A stretch of DNA of 64,000 nucleotides, taken from assembly GCA_963709505.1 (NCBI GenBank), contig CAVPXC010000014.1:1-64000 (forward strand), given 5' to 3'. The notes under the pieces were generated by a model, which was given only the letters and a program-made list of their open reading frames with translations, was not told where the DNA came from and did no database searches. Origin of the DNA: CAVPXC01 sp963709505. GTDB taxonomy: Bacteria > Chloroflexota > Anaerolineae > JAAEKA01. Position numbers and translations under genes: made by a program. Below are positions 32,257 through 43,076 of the stretch, one piece after another; position 1 is the first letter of the stretch, and every line of letters begins with the position of its first letter.

Positions 32257-32728
32257 GCAGTGGCACCTCGTCCCGATGTCCAAATCCTTGGGAGTTATCG
32301 ACGAAAAATAGCCGCTCCGGCGTGATCTTGTACCAGGCGATGCGGCTCATGGCTTTGACGATCTCGGCCGGTGCGGTGGCTAGATTGCCGACGAGGGGGA
32401 ACTTCTGCCCGTAGCGCATCAGCGCCCGGGCTTGTTCCTCAGCGCCGATGCGCTCTGCCAGCCCCTCCAGTTGGATGCCCCGGATCGCGCGCCAGTCGTG
32501 GGTATCCTCTTGGATGGTGGCAGCTACCCGGCCGGAGGCCTCAAGGTTCTGGCTGTGGCGGCTGGTGGGCGAGGAGAGAAAATAGAGGGTGAACTCATCG
32601 CTGACATAAAACACAGCCGCAGCCCAGAGGCCTGACGGGCCTTGAGTGGCCAGGGTCATGACGTGGTGGGTTTGCAGGTAGGACAGAGTTGTATCGCGGA
32701 GAAGGGCCATGGTTTTTGGAGCTGCCAT
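32243..32728 (-). CDS. Pyridoxamine 5'-phosphate oxidase-family (split-barrel) protein
   Basis: 161 residues. Split-barrel flavin-binding fold: YLQTHHVMTLATQGPSGLWAA, FYVSDEFTLYFLSSPTSRHSQNLEASGRVA, and WRAIRGIQLEGLAERI. Family members bind FMN, F420 or haem; the cofactor cannot be decided here. The start at 32728 is preceded by GGAGG at ideal spacing, and that sequence is part of a hairpin repeat (32732-32763). It overlaps the downstream GNAT gene. Confidence 0.85.
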   Translation of the reverse strand: MAAPKTMALLRDTTLSYLQTHHVMTLATQGPSGLWAAAVFYVSDEFTLYFLSSPTSRHSQNLEASGRVAATIQEDTHDWRAIRGIQLEGLAERIGAEEQARALMRYGQKFPLVGNLATAPAEIVKAMSRIAWYKITPERLFFVDNSQGFGHRDEVPLHDDP

Positions 32729-32731
32729 TAC

Positions 32732-32824
32732 GACCTCCGAGGCCTTCTGAGACCTCGGAGGTCTAGGGTCTAGAGATGGGGACTCACAGACAGACTTCCG
32801 AGGTCATGGAAGACCTCGGAAGTC
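32732..32824. repeat. Two hairpins of the GACCTC(C/G)GAGGTC type
   Basis: 32732-32763: GACCTCCGAGG, 10-nt loop, CCTCGGAGGTC. 32793-32824: GACTTCCGAGGTC, short loop, GACCTCGGAAGTC. They share the GACCTCGG core and lie in the gap between idi and the PPOX gene. The first contains the Shine-Dalgarno sequence of the PPOX gene. Confidence 0.85.
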
Positions 32825-32851
32825 GAAGATGCAAACTTGGGAAGTCGCGGG

Positions 32852-33427
32852 TTAGGCGCCGTTGTGCAGCCGGTCTACGCCGGGGCCGGTGGCGTGGCCG
32901 GCCATGATGGCGCGGAACCAGAAGGTGAAGTGCTCGGGTGCCTCGGTTAACTCGCGGCGCAGCGCCTCGGGCTTGATCCAGCGCAGCGCCGCCACCTCGT
33001 CCGGATTGGGTCGGAATGGCCCGTCGGTCACGGCCCACAGCAGGTGATCGTACTCGTGCTCGGCCAGACCGTTGTCAAAATCGGTATGGTACAACAAGGC
33101 GCCCAGGTATTCCAGAGGCGGCGCAATGCCCAACTCCTCCTGCAGCCGGCGAACCGCCGCCTCTTGCACGGTTTCGCCCGGCTTGGGATGGCTGCAGCAG
33201 GCGTTGGTCCAGAGCATCGGGCTGTGATACTTGCCGGCCGCGCGCTGTTGCAGCAGCCACTGGCCCTGGCTGTTGACCACGAACACGCTGAACGCGCGAT
33301 GCAGCAGCGCCTCCTGGTGAACAGGCGTCTTGAATCCGGTGCCCAGCGGCCGATCCTCGGTATCGACCAGAATGATGTCGTGCTCAGGATGCGGGGCACT
33401 GTCCAGTTGCGTCCAGGACGTTGTCAT
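32852..33427 (-). CDS. idi: Isopentenyl-diphosphate delta-isomerase, type I
   Basis: 191 residues. Interconverts isopentenyl and dimethylallyl diphosphate. Nudix-like fold with the type I active site: TNACCSHPKPGE (catalytic Cys), HRAFSVFVVN, EAAVRRLQEELG and the second catalytic acid in EHEYDHLLWAV. The ATG at 33427 overlaps the ubiX stop by 4 bases (ATGA), so ubiX-idi is a coupled pair. It supplies prenyl precursors downstream of the mevalonate pathway and DMAPP-derived prenyl for UbiX. Confidence 0.93.
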   Translation of the reverse strand: MTTSWTQLDSAPHPEHDIILVDTEDRPLGTGFKTPVHQEALLHRAFSVFVVNSQGQWLLQQRAAGKYHSPMLWTNACCSHPKPGETVQEAAVRRLQEELGIAPPLEYLGALLYHTDFDNGLAEHEYDHLLWAVTDGPFRPNPDEVAALRWIKPEALRRELTEAPEHFTFWFRAIMAGHATGPGVDRLHNGA

Positions 33428-34062
33428 TCCTCGTCCTCCTCGTCGCGACGGCGGGCGCGAGCCGGCCGCGTGCCTTGCCACTCCTTGACCAGATCGTGAG
33501 GCAGGCCGATGCGGTCCAGGATGCGCCCCACCGTGTGGTTCACAATGTCGTCGATGGTCTGGGGGCGGTTGTAGAAGGCCGGCATGGGCGGCAGGATGAT
33601 GCCTCCCGCCTCGGCCAGTTGGGTCATCAGGCGCAAATGGCCGAGGTGCAGCGGCGTCTCGCGTACGACCACCACCAGCGGCCGGCCCTCCTTGAGCGTC
33701 ACATCGCCGGCGCGTGTGATCAGGTTGTCGGCGAAAGAGAGAGCGAGCGAGGCCATGGTTTTGATACTACACGGCACAATCACCATGGCATGGGTGTGAA
33801 ACGAGCCGCTAGCGAGAGCCGCGCCGATGTCGCGGTAGTCGTACACCACATTTGCCAGGGCTTCAACTTGCTTGACCGTGGCGTCGGTCTCTTCGACCAG
33901 GGTGCGCTTGGCCGCCGGGCTGATGACCGCGTGCGATTCCACGCCCGGCATGGTCTGGAGGATCTCCAGCAGCCGGATACCGTAGATGATGCCAGTGGCG
34001 CCGGTGAGGGCTACCACGACGCGCTTGGGCAAAACCTGGCTGATATAGTTTGGTTCAATCAT
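33424..34062 (-). CDS. ubiX: Flavin prenyltransferase UbiX
   Basis: 212 residues. Prenylates FMN with dimethylallyl (mono)phosphate to make prenylated FMN for UbiD-type decarboxylases. Signature regions: VALTGATGIIYGIRLL, VIVPCSIKTMASLA (serine loop) and RETPLHLGHLRLM. The C-terminal tail is charged (RARRRDEEDEE). No ubiD is in the window. ATGA overlap with idi. Confidence 0.93.
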   Translation of the reverse strand: MIEPNYISQVLPKRVVVALTGATGIIYGIRLLEILQTMPGVESHAVISPAAKRTLVEETDATVKQVEALANVVYDYRDIGAALASGSFHTHAMVIVPCSIKTMASLALSFADNLITRAGDVTLKEGRPLVVVVRETPLHLGHLRLMTQLAEAGGIILPPMPAFYNRPQTIDDIVNHTVGRILDRIGLPHDLVKEWQGTRPARARRRDEEDEE

Positions 34063-34215
34063 GATGGGTTGATAATCGCTGCAGGGCTACAGCAATTCAA
34101 GGAATTCTTCGCCTGTTGGTTCGGCATTGCAAATTGGGCACGCAGAGTGCCGACCGAAAGTTCCTTGTGCTGCGGAATGGAGAGATTAACCTGCATCCCT
34201 GGCTTTGTTAACTAA

Positions 34216-35707
34216 TCGCTGACGAAGACCTGGCGCATATGGTCTGGCGGACCTAGTAGCCGCGACACTGCTGGGCCAGCGGACAAGCAAGGCACTGGTG
34301 AGCGAAAAGAGAAAGTTGCGACCTGGCCACTCTGTGAGCGATAGGCGGTGATGCTGACCCGGCCATGCGGACAAGTCAGCGCCTCGCCATCGGGCGAGAG
34401 CGCAAAGTAGTCAGGGCCGAAGCGCTAGCTGCGCTCCTGGTAGGGAATGAGCGGCGCCACAACTGGGTTTGGCCGCCGCTGGCCTTGGCAACGTCGGCGT
34501 GATGCTTGCCAGTGCCAGCCGCCTGGTCGTAGATCAGCTTAGCCGGCAGCAGGTCATGATGCTCCTGCTGGGCCGTCAGCAAATCAGGAATGGCTACCGG
34601 ATCGGGTTGGCTGCCAGTGTTAACCAGGATCTCGCGAATGAAGCGATCGGTGGCCGCCACATTGACGTTGTAGCGGAAGTCGATCTTCTCGCCATGCACG
34701 CGGAAGGTGGCGTCAGTATCGTGGCGCTGGCGATGAGATAGCTGCCCTTCTGCTTCTTGGGCAACTCCTGCACACTGACGATCTGTCCCTGCTCGTTGCG
34801 GGTGACTGCCACCTCATCCGCGACAATCTTATCCAGAATATGCAGCGAGCCATTCAGCGCCTGCCGCTGGCTGTAGGCGAGATCGCAGAGGGCCGCCAGC
34901 CAGCGGCGGATCAACTCTGCACCCTGCAGGGCCGCAACCACCGTAGCCTGCAAGCGCTAGTCCGCGTTCAGCCTGACCCAAGCGATATTCCTTGATCTCG
35001 TCGTCAGCCACAAACAGGGCCGCCTGATCCAGTTGGCGCTCGATTTGCGCCTGGCTGTCAGCGTCGATCTAGTCCAGGGTAACGAAGAAGACGCTGGGCG
35101 GTGTGCCAGATCAAGTGCGTCAGGCTACCTGTGGCGGCATTGGCTCGCAGCGCATAGGTGTCAGCGATCTGCGCCTTCTGCCGTTACTCGGGAAAGTACT
35201 GGTAGATCTGCTGCAAGAACTGATAGAAAAATGTTAGCGCTTGTGCTCACACACACACTGTTAGAAGAGTTCAAGGGTCGCATGGTCTGGTAACGCCTCG
35301 AACACCGCATAACCCACGAACCATTTGGCCAACATGTTCCAGCGTATCTAGTGCTCCAATTGGCGTAACGACAGGTCGAGCAGGTACTTGACCAACAACG
35401 CTGCATCAAGCGTGCCACCGTGTGCGTGGGTGGCGCACTGGCCCACTGTCGTGATGATACGCAGCGCAAACTAGCCTCCAGCGGCTTCCAGTCCAGGTGA
35501 TCGCGCAGCGAACCAGAAAATGGCTCTCCGCTTGTCGACACAGTCGCCGGTAATCTCGTCACTAAACCAATACAGCAGCGTCTTCAGGTGCGCTTCTACG
35601 ACGAATAGTACGATGGGTGGTATACTGTCGATAAGATAGCTCTCGTTTTTGTGGTTTGACGGTCGGCAAACCAATCATTCCACAAAAGCGAGGCTATCGA
35701 CAAACTT
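34216..35707 (-). mobile_element. Decayed insertion sequence with DDE-type transposase remnants
   Basis: About 1.49 kb between the hicA halves. Minus-strand fragments read as a DDE transposase in several frames with stops: VVAALQGAELIRRWLAALCD, VQELPKKQKGSYLIASA, then HGEKIDFRYNVNVAATDRFI and LPAKLIYDQAAGTGKHHADV. It resembles IS1182/IS4-like proteins, but the group is uncertain. Terminal inverted repeats are not obvious; near the right edge is an imperfect inverted repeat (35630-35702). Multiple frame breaks show an old insertion. Confidence 0.65.
35630..35702. repeat. Imperfect inverted repeat at the IS edge
   Basis: TGTCGATAAGATAGCTCTCG..TTTTTGTGG and CCACAAAAGCGAGGCTATCGACA flank a 20-base loop. 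It lies just inside the hicA-proximal IS end and may be part of its terminus or a separate small element. Confidence 0.6.
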
Positions 35708-35806
35708 ACTAAGTGGCTTTCAACCTGTCCCGCCAGTTGCCAGCCAGTTTTCTGGAAAGCTTTAGCAGCTTCTTCCCCCGAGATGTTCGACAGCTTACCC
35801 ATTGCT

Positions 35807-36019
35807 CTACACTGCGACCATTATTGGCTGCAGCTGGTGCGTTTTTAGCATTGAGACAGCCTTATGGTCTTCAGCCCAAAGCCAGGCGGTGATAGCTTCC
35901 TTGATGTTTTCCATGGCTTCGTTTTCATTCTTGCCCTGTGAGATGCAACCTGGCGGCGCAGGGCATTCTGCAACGATCCAGCCATCTTTCGCTTGCTCAA
36001 GAGTGACGTGGAACATCAT
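35807..36019 (-). CDS. hicB: HicB-family antitoxin
   Basis: 70 residues from ATG 36019 with GGAGAACGAACTC upstream: MMFHVTLEQAKDGWIVAECP then APPGCISQGKNENEAMENIK, the HicB RNase-H-like fold signature (CP-x-PGC-x-S-x-G). Stops 4 bases before hicA starts, in the hicB-hicA order. There is no DNA-binding tail, so it is the short form. With its toxin gene interrupted it may persist as an orphan. Confidence 0.88.
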   Translation of the reverse strand: MMFHVTLEQAKDGWIVAECPAPPGCISQGKNENEAMENIKEAITAWLWAEDHKAVSMLKTHQLQPIMVAV

Positions 36020-36253
36020 GAGTTCGTTCTCCAACAGAGAAACCGGCAAAGTGATACCAACGAACTTCGTAGCGAACAGCACAACTCGCATTTCGCATGC
36101 ACTTGGGCTAGTGGTGGGAGTATAGCATCACAACGGCTTCGCGTCAACAGCTTGAAGCTGACTGAGATCAGCCGAGTAAATGTCAACGGCGAGCCACGGA
36201 ACCAACAGGCCGTGGCTCGCCGTAATTTAGTGTTTCTCCACGAGCTCGCAGTG

Positions 36254-37606
36254 TCAAGCCGGCTGGCCGAGCAGATCGCGCGCTTCGCCAAGAGCTTCGT
36301 GCGCCGCGTTCAGGTGCGCCAACACTTGAACGCGATCCGGTCCATGAGGCCCTGGCGGCGGCTTCACTGGTGGCGACTCCACTGGTGGCGGTTCTACGGG
36401 CGGTGGCTCTACTGGTGGCTCCTTGGCCAGCGCCTTAATCGTCTCGATCGCCGGCATGTGGCCGATCTCTGCCTGTGGCCAGTTGTATTGCGGCTCACGG
36501 CGGTCCATGAACCAGTCGGCGTAAAAGGCATCAGCCTCGAAGATGCCGCTGTAGTCGCCCATCACCTTGGCGCCCATGATCCAGAAATAGCCGGCCTGGA
36601 GCCATTCGGGCCGGCGGTAGCCGCCGATGTCAGTCTCGCCCTCCAACCAGCGGCAGATCAGGCCGACCTGCCGGGCATGTTCGGCAGGGGTCAGCCGCGG
36701 GTAGCGTTTGTCAAGGTCCTGCCAGGGCCGCGGCCCCATCTCAGTGATGCGGCAAGGCACGGACGCCTGGGGGCCGAGCGCGGTTTGCATGTGGTGCTCG
36801 TGAACAAGATAGCCCATGAAGTTATCTGCGTCGTCAAAGATGGTGCAGCCTGGCTTGGCATCCTCGCGACGTTTTTGGTTGATGTACTCGCGCGGAAAGC
36901 CGTGCCAATACCATCGGTCCAAGGCCGCATACTCCGCCTCACTGAGCTGTTCAGCGTTCTGGTGCACATCGTCAAAGGGATACGGCTTGCCTTTCCAGAT
37001 CAACCGGTTGAAGGGGTAGAGGTGGATGTTGGCGCACAGGCCCTTGCTGAACAGGTCGCCGGCGCCCAGGTCGATGGCGATCTGGAACTGGTTTACATCC
37101 GGCCCGGGATTGAGCGGCGGCAGGGCCATCTCCATCCCGATCGAGATGCCGTGGCGGCAGGCCGGAAGGGCCCAATCGATGGACTTAATCGCCCAATCCT
37201 CCGGCACTTTCCTGCTGTTGCCCCATTCCCGATCATCGTTGGGCTCGTTCCAAATCTGGACATGTTTGACTCCTGCTTTTGCAAGTCCGTCGAGCACGTG
37301 GAATGGGATCCTGTTCGGGCGAATCCCGCCGAGGTCGCTCAACCGAATGGCGGGATCAACACCGATGCTGAGCAGGTCCCTTATCATACCTTCGATACCG
37401 GGGTGGGCATCGCTCGGAATTCGGCCAGGGTCCAGTGCGCCGGTCTCCGGATCATAGCTGCGCATGCCGCTTACATCGTGGCAGATGAACAGCGTGCCGA
37501 TTCCGAGTTCCTCGATCTCGCGGAGCCACTTGTCCCATTGGGGGACGTTGTCATGTTGAAACGTCGCACGCCAATGAAAGCCGACGCGATGCAGTTTGCG
37601 GGTCAT
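36254..37606 (-). CDS. Glycoside-hydrolase-like TIM-barrel protein with proline-rich linker
   Basis: 450 residues. The N-terminal 380 resemble a (beta/alpha)8 cellulase-superfamily barrel: an Asn-Glu pair in VKHVQIWNEPNDD (acid/base candidate) and a later Glu in RITEMGPRPW (nucleophile candidate). No signal peptide is visible. A run of (V/E)PPPVEPPPVESPPVKPPP follows, then a short helix. The partner gene 37603-38149 overlaps by ATGA and shares a Pro-rich C-terminal design with a similar terminal helix, suggesting a common complex. The exact family is not recognised. Confidence 0.65.
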   Translation of the reverse strand: MTRKLHRVGFHWRATFQHDNVPQWDKWLREIEELGIGTLFICHDVSGMRSYDPETGALDPGRIPSDAHPGIEGMIRDLLSIGVDPAIRLSDLGGIRPNRIPFHVLDGLAKAGVKHVQIWNEPNDDREWGNSRKVPEDWAIKSIDWALPACRHGISIGMEMALPPLNPGPDVNQFQIAIDLGAGDLFSKGLCANIHLYPFNRLIWKGKPYPFDDVHQNAEQLSEAEYAALDRWYWHGFPREYINQKRREDAKPGCTIFDDADNFMGYLVHEHHMQTALGPQASVPCRITEMGPRPWQDLDKRYPRLTPAEHARQVGLICRWLEGETDIGGYRRPEWLQAGYFWIMGAKVMGDYSGIFEADAFYADWFMDRREPQYNWPQAEIGHMPAIETIKALAKEPPVEPPPVEPPPVESPPVKPPPGPHGPDRVQVLAHLNAAHEALGEARDLLGQPA

Positions 37607-38149
37607 TTCACTTCCTCCAGCAACGCGCGGGCGGCGTTGATCTCAACTTGTGCCGTGTCCAACAGGGCCAGCAACCTCCGACGAGTGGCCTCGTCTATCG
37701 GCTGCGGTGGCTGGGGCTGGGGCGGGGGTGGGGGTGGCGTCGTGACTACGGCAGCGCGCTGGAACACAAGATAGATGCACGTGTTGGCGCCGGGGTTGCC
37801 TGGCGCGCCGCGTTTCAAGCCTGTCACTCTGTCCGAAGCGCCGCCTGGAATGTCTACGGTGTGAACCAGGCCCGGAAACATCGGGAAATTGCCGTAGAAA
37901 TCGTCGAGGCCGGGGCCTTTGGTGCGATCGACGCGCTGTTCGAGCGTGTCGGCCCGGAACTCGACCCGAAATTCCTGTCCTTGCAAAGGCTTGCCTTGTT
38001 CATCCTGCACTCGTACGTAAATGAAGAACTTGTCGCCTGCCTCGGAAGGACCCACCCAGCGGGCCTCCACGAGGCGGACCCCTGAGTTGGGCGGCAATTC
38101 CACGCGTACGCCCAGTGCATCGAGACGAGAATCCCACTGGAGTTCCATA
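37603..38149 (-). CDS. Hypothetical beta-rich protein with proline-rich linker
   Basis: 181 residues from ATG 38149 (MELQWDSRLDALGVRVELPP). The first 130 look like a beta-sandwich (YVRVQDEQGKPLQGQEFRVE; HTVDIPGGASDRVTGLKRG), then TTPPPPPPQPQPPQPIDEAT and a C-terminal helix (RRRLLALLDTAQVEINAARALLEE) resembling the helix that ends its downstream partner. Its stop overlaps the partner's start by four bases. The function is unknown; the paired helices may be interaction modules. Confidence 0.65.
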
Positions 38150-38159
38150 TGTCTGATAC

Positions 38160-38300
38160 CTTTCTGTGGCTGTCTTGAAAATGCCCGAACAAGTTCGGGA
38201 GTCCGCCGTGCCCACCGGACTCCTCGACTTGTCGAGGAGTTTTCCTCCATCGGAGTGCCGGGTACCGCCCGGCTCGGTGCCTGCTAAGGAATTGTTTTGC
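38160..38300. other. Structured leader upstream of the GH-like pair
   Basis: Contains CCCGAAC/GTTCGGG and ACTCCTCGAC/GTCGAGGAGT stems. On the plus strand the second is followed by TTTTCC and could terminate transcription coming from the left; on the minus strand it lies about 70 bases upstream of the 38149 start codon. No gene seen. Confidence 0.4.
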
Positions 38301-38480
38301 ACCATCTACTGAGTTAAACGTATTTTCAGCGAATTCCGCACCGGTTGGCGGACCGAAAGCTCAAGCAAGTATCTACAACCCACGCTTGGCCTCGGTAAGG
38401 ATTTTGCAGGGGATCTTGTGCAAGAACCAAGTTCAATGGGACTAACGAGTGAGATTGTACCACATCTAGTGTAGGGGGCA

Positions 38481-38512
38481 GAAAGGACCTTTCTTCGGAG
38501 AAAGGTCCTTTC
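38481..38512. repeat. 32-nt hairpin repeat (GAAAGGACC type)
   Basis: GAAAGGACCTTTC, TTCGGA, GAAAGGTCCTTTC. A member of the family at 1.1 kb with compensatory stem changes. Confidence 0.9.
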
Positions 38513-38522
38513 TTATCTCGAC

Positions 38523-38564
38523 GAGCAGATCGGACCGTTCTTCCGAGAACGGTCCGATCTGCTC
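38523..38564. repeat. 42-nt hairpin repeat (GATCGGACC type)
   Basis: Same inner 32 nt as at 1071 (GATCGGACCGTTC, TTCCGA, GAACGGTCCGATC), extended to an 18-bp stem by GAGCA/TGCTC. The rest of 38565-38880 holds a low-complexity stretch (GCGAAGGCA/CACGAAG repeats, about 38608-38672) and no gene that I can support. Confidence 0.9.
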
Positions 38565-38885
38565 TGCAGCAACGGATTGCCCAAAACCCGCGCCGAGGTT
38601 TGGATCACGAATGCGCGAAGGCATCGAAGAACGTGAAGCGCGAAGGCACGAAGCACAAAGATCACGAAGCGCTTCTGTTGTTCGACAAGTGCCTGGCTGC
38701 GGTGCGCGATGATCCGTGGTTCCATCCGTAAATGGCAATCTTCATGTGTCGAAATCAGCATTGACAAATCGTGCCCGGTCGGGTAAGGTGTAATTGTAAA
38801 ACCGCCGACTCTGATTTCTTGCTTCGGCAAGAAACATGGTGGTTTTTTTTGCTCTCCCCAGTACGGTGCAGCGCGAGGCTTCGAT

Positions 38886-38914
38886 TTGAGTAAGTGAATG
38901 ACCTGTGTTACAAT
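38886..38914 (+). promoter_or_regulatory. Promoter of the phd-vapC pair
   Basis: TTGAGT (38886-38891), 17 bp, TACAAT (38909-38914), 42 bases before the GTG start. Confidence 0.7.
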
Positions 38915-38956
38915 GTAGTCATTAGAATGACCACAAGCTTTGATTGGAGGTGTACG

Positions 38957-39256
38957 GTGCCAACCATCGGCGTTCGAGAGTTAAAGAGCCAGGCATCTGA
39001 AATCGTCCGGATGATCCGAGAGGAGCAAGCGGAGTACGTCGTGACGCTGCGCGGTGAGCCTGTCGCCGTCTTACTGCCTGTCGATAGGCAGGCGCTCGAG
39101 GCGCACGCACTTCGAGCGCCTGAAGCTACAGGTGTTCAGCCAGACCGAGCTGGTTTGCGTGATCGTGCGCTCGATCTGGCAGGACGGTTCCACTCCACCA
39201 TTGCCGATCTGTCGGACGAGCATGATCGCTACTTGGTGGAGGCGTTTGAAGCATGA
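38957..39256 (+). CDS. Phd/YefM-type antitoxin
   Basis: 99 residues from a GTG at 38957 with GGAGG eight bases upstream: (M)PTIGVRELKSQASEIVRMI then YVVTLRGEPVAVLLPVD, the Phd/YefM DNA-binding dimer fold. Its disordered C-terminus (SDEHDRYLVEAFEA) should wrap the toxin. It stops inside the toxin's start (ATGA), so the pair is coupled. Likely autoregulated at the promoter at 38886. Confidence 0.88.
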   Translation: MPTIGVRELKSQASEIVRMIREEQAEYVVTLRGEPVAVLLPVDRQALEAHALRAPEATGVQPDRAGLRDRALDLAGRFHSTIADLSDEHDRYLVEAFEA

Positions 39257-39649
39257 CCATTTTTGTCGATACCTCGGCGTTTCTGGCTGTTCTCAACGCG
39301 GACGATGCCAACCACGCAGCCGCCAAACGATCGTGGGAGAGAATGCTTCGCCAGGAAGAGACTCTCGTGTGCACCAGCTACGTGCTTGTCGAGACCTTTG
39401 CACTTCTGCAAAACCGGTTGGGCATGGCGGCCGTTCGTGCGTTCCAGGAAACCATCGTTCCTCTCGTGCAGATCGAATGGGTTGATTTCGGTATCCACCG
39501 TGCCGGAATCGAGCGCGCTCTTGACGGCCAATCGACGCCAGCTTAGCCTGGTCGATTGTGTAAGTTTTGAAGTGATGCGGAGCCTGGGGATGACGACCGC
39601 GTTTGCATTTGACCCGCACTTTACCGAGCAGGGGTTTTTGCTGCTGTAA
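39253..39649 (+). CDS. PIN-domain toxin, VapC-like (one frameshift)
   Basis: Ribonuclease toxin of the pair. MTIFVDTSAFLAVLNADDAN carries the first PIN Asp; YVLVETFALL gives the conserved Glu; and the last acid part, RRQLSLVDCVSFEVMRSLGM then AFAFDPHFTEQGF, is read in the +1 frame. One inserted base near 39520 (GAGCGCGCTC) would otherwise stop the protein at 39546, before the last two acidic residues. If real, the mutation inactivates the toxin; if a consensus error, the protein is about 131 residues. Confidence 0.85.
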
Positions 39650-39809
39650 TGTGCTGGGCACGGCCTTGGCGTGGGCTTTCCGCCGTCCGGGGAGAATGGT
39701 CTGTGCCCGGTGACGCCAGACGGCATCTTCTCCGATCCGACCATTCCGCAAATCCTGCTCTCCCCTCTCCGTAACAGCCAGGCTCTTCAGACATACGCCT
39801 TGACCTGAG

Positions 39810-39838
39810 TTGTTCTGTCGGGGAAATCGGAGTATACT
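39810..39838 (+). promoter_or_regulatory. Promoter of the P450 gene
   Basis: TTGTTC (39810-39815), 17 bp, TATACT (39833-39838), followed by AAAAAAAGGAGG before ATG 39884. Confidence 0.65.
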
Positions 39839-39883
39839 TTGTGATGACCGATACAAGTAGAGGGCAAAAAAAGGAGGCTTCCT

Positions 39884-41297
39884 ATGGCCGACAAAACCGC
39901 TGGCTCGGTCGGTCCCGCCGGGAGGCAACGTACAGACCAGCCAGCGAGTCATAAAGCAGAATCAGGCTCCGGGCCCGGCAGGCAACATGCTGCTTGGCAG
40001 TATTGGCGACTATCGGCGGCACGGGCCGCTCGGCTTCTGGCTGGATACATGGTGGGAGTACGGCGACATCACCCGGGTCAAGCTGGGGCCGATGGTCATG
40101 CATCAGATCGTGCAGCCCGAGTATATTCGGCACGTCCTGGTGCAAAACGTCGATAACTACCCCAAAGGGTTCAGCCACGACAAGCTGCGGCTTGCGTTGG
40201 GCAACGGCGTGCTAACCAGCGAGAGCCCCCTGTGGGATCGCCAGCGGCGCCTGATGCAGCCCACCTATACGCCGCGAGCCGTCGGGCAGTTTGCCGGCAT
40301 CATGGTAAACTCGACCAACCAGATGATGGAACGCTGGAACCGCGATCACCATGGCGGCGACATGCTGACGATCAACCTGGAGATGATGCGCCTGGCTATG
40401 AGTGTCATCTCGCGCTCTATGTTTAGCATCGACATCAGCGAGAATTTCACCGAGGCCGGCGAGGCCTTGATGGCCATCCTCGAGTTCGCCGCCGATCGCA
40501 GCATGTCGATGATCGACCCACCGCTGTTCATTCCGACCCCGATGAACCGTCGCTTCAAGTGGGCGCTGAACACGATTGACGGCTTTCTCTACGGCATCAT
40601 CGAGCAACGCCGGGGCCAGCCGCCGGGCGATGACCTCCTGTCGCTGCTGATGAACGCGCGTGACGAAGAGACAGGCGAGGCGATGGACGACAAGCAACTG
40701 CGCGACGAGGTGCTGATTACCTTTTTCGCCGGCCACGAGACCACGGCTCAGTTGCTGACCTGGACTTGGTACCTGCTCTCCAAGTACCCTGATGTGGCAG
40801 ACAGGCTGCACGTTGAGCTGGAGCAGGTGCTCAACGGACGCCCGCCGGCGGTGGAGGATTTGCCCAAGCTGGTCTACACCCGCATGATCATCGACGAGAC
40901 TCTGCGGCTGTATTCGCCGGTGGCTCTGATGGCCCGCGATCCACTCCACGACGACGAAATCGGTGGCTATCCCATTCCGGCCGGCTCGTTGGTGACCATC
41001 GCGCCCTTTATCACGCATCGCCACCCTGAGTTTTGGGACAACCCGGAGGCCTTTGTGCCGGAGCGCTTCGAGCCTGCAGAGGTCAAGAAGCGCCCGCGCT
41101 ACGCCTACTTCCCCTTCGGCGCGGGTGAACGCATCTGCCTGGGTCAGCACTTTGCCCTGCTGGAAGCAACGATGATCCTGGCTGATGTGGCCCAGCGCTT
41201 CCATTTCGAATTGGCACCCGGGCTCTGGGTCGAACCCAAGTTTATGGGCACCCTACGCCCCAGCCGAGATGTGCTGATGACGGTGCATTGGCAATAA
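39884..41297 (+). CDS. Cytochrome P450 (one frameshift near the N-terminus)
   Basis: Haem-thiolate monooxygenase, about 470 residues. I-helix FFAGHETTA, K-helix DETLRLYSP (ExxR), PERF, and the haem-ligand loop FPFGAGERICLGQ with the axial Cys. The conserved NQAPGPAGNMLLGSIGDYR (the proline hinge) is in a frame +1 relative to ATG 39884, which has an excellent AAGGAGG; one extra base between 39890 and 39950 explains it. Otherwise translation must begin at ATG 39987, losing the hinge. No signal or membrane anchor, so a soluble class with unknown redox partner and substrate. Confidence 0.88.
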
Positions 41298-41400
41298 CGC
41301 CCATGCACTGGGTCCTTCGGCAACCGCCAATGAAAACTTGCGTGGAGCTCTGGTCCGCGCCTCCGCAGTCCGCGGTTCTCAGATTAGGAGGTTCTTTCGC

Positions 41401-43056
<1,656 letters not shown>

Positions 43057-43076
43057 AGTTGGGTACCGTCGAAGCC

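Larger units (their letters stand above)
34087..35802 (-). pseudogene. hicA: hicA toxin gene interrupted by an insertion sequence
   Basis: The 5' part (35802 to about 35708) encodes MGKLSNISGEEAAKAFQKTG then WQLAGQVESHLV, the HicA start. The 3' part (about 34210 to 34087) resumes with LTKPGMQVNLSIPQHKELSV then GTLRAQFA and, after a one-base loss, AEPTGEEFLELL-stop. A decayed transposase gene fills the gap. ACTAA occurs at both edges (34211-34215 and 35708-35712), a plausible 5-bp target duplication. The toxin should be inactive, while the antitoxin gene hicB remains intact upstream. Confidence 0.8.

Noticed and set aside
35993..37774. 593-codon plus-strand open frame opposite the GH-like gene
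   Set aside because: Shadow of a GC-rich gene; low-complexity Trp/Arg stretch and no recognisable domain.
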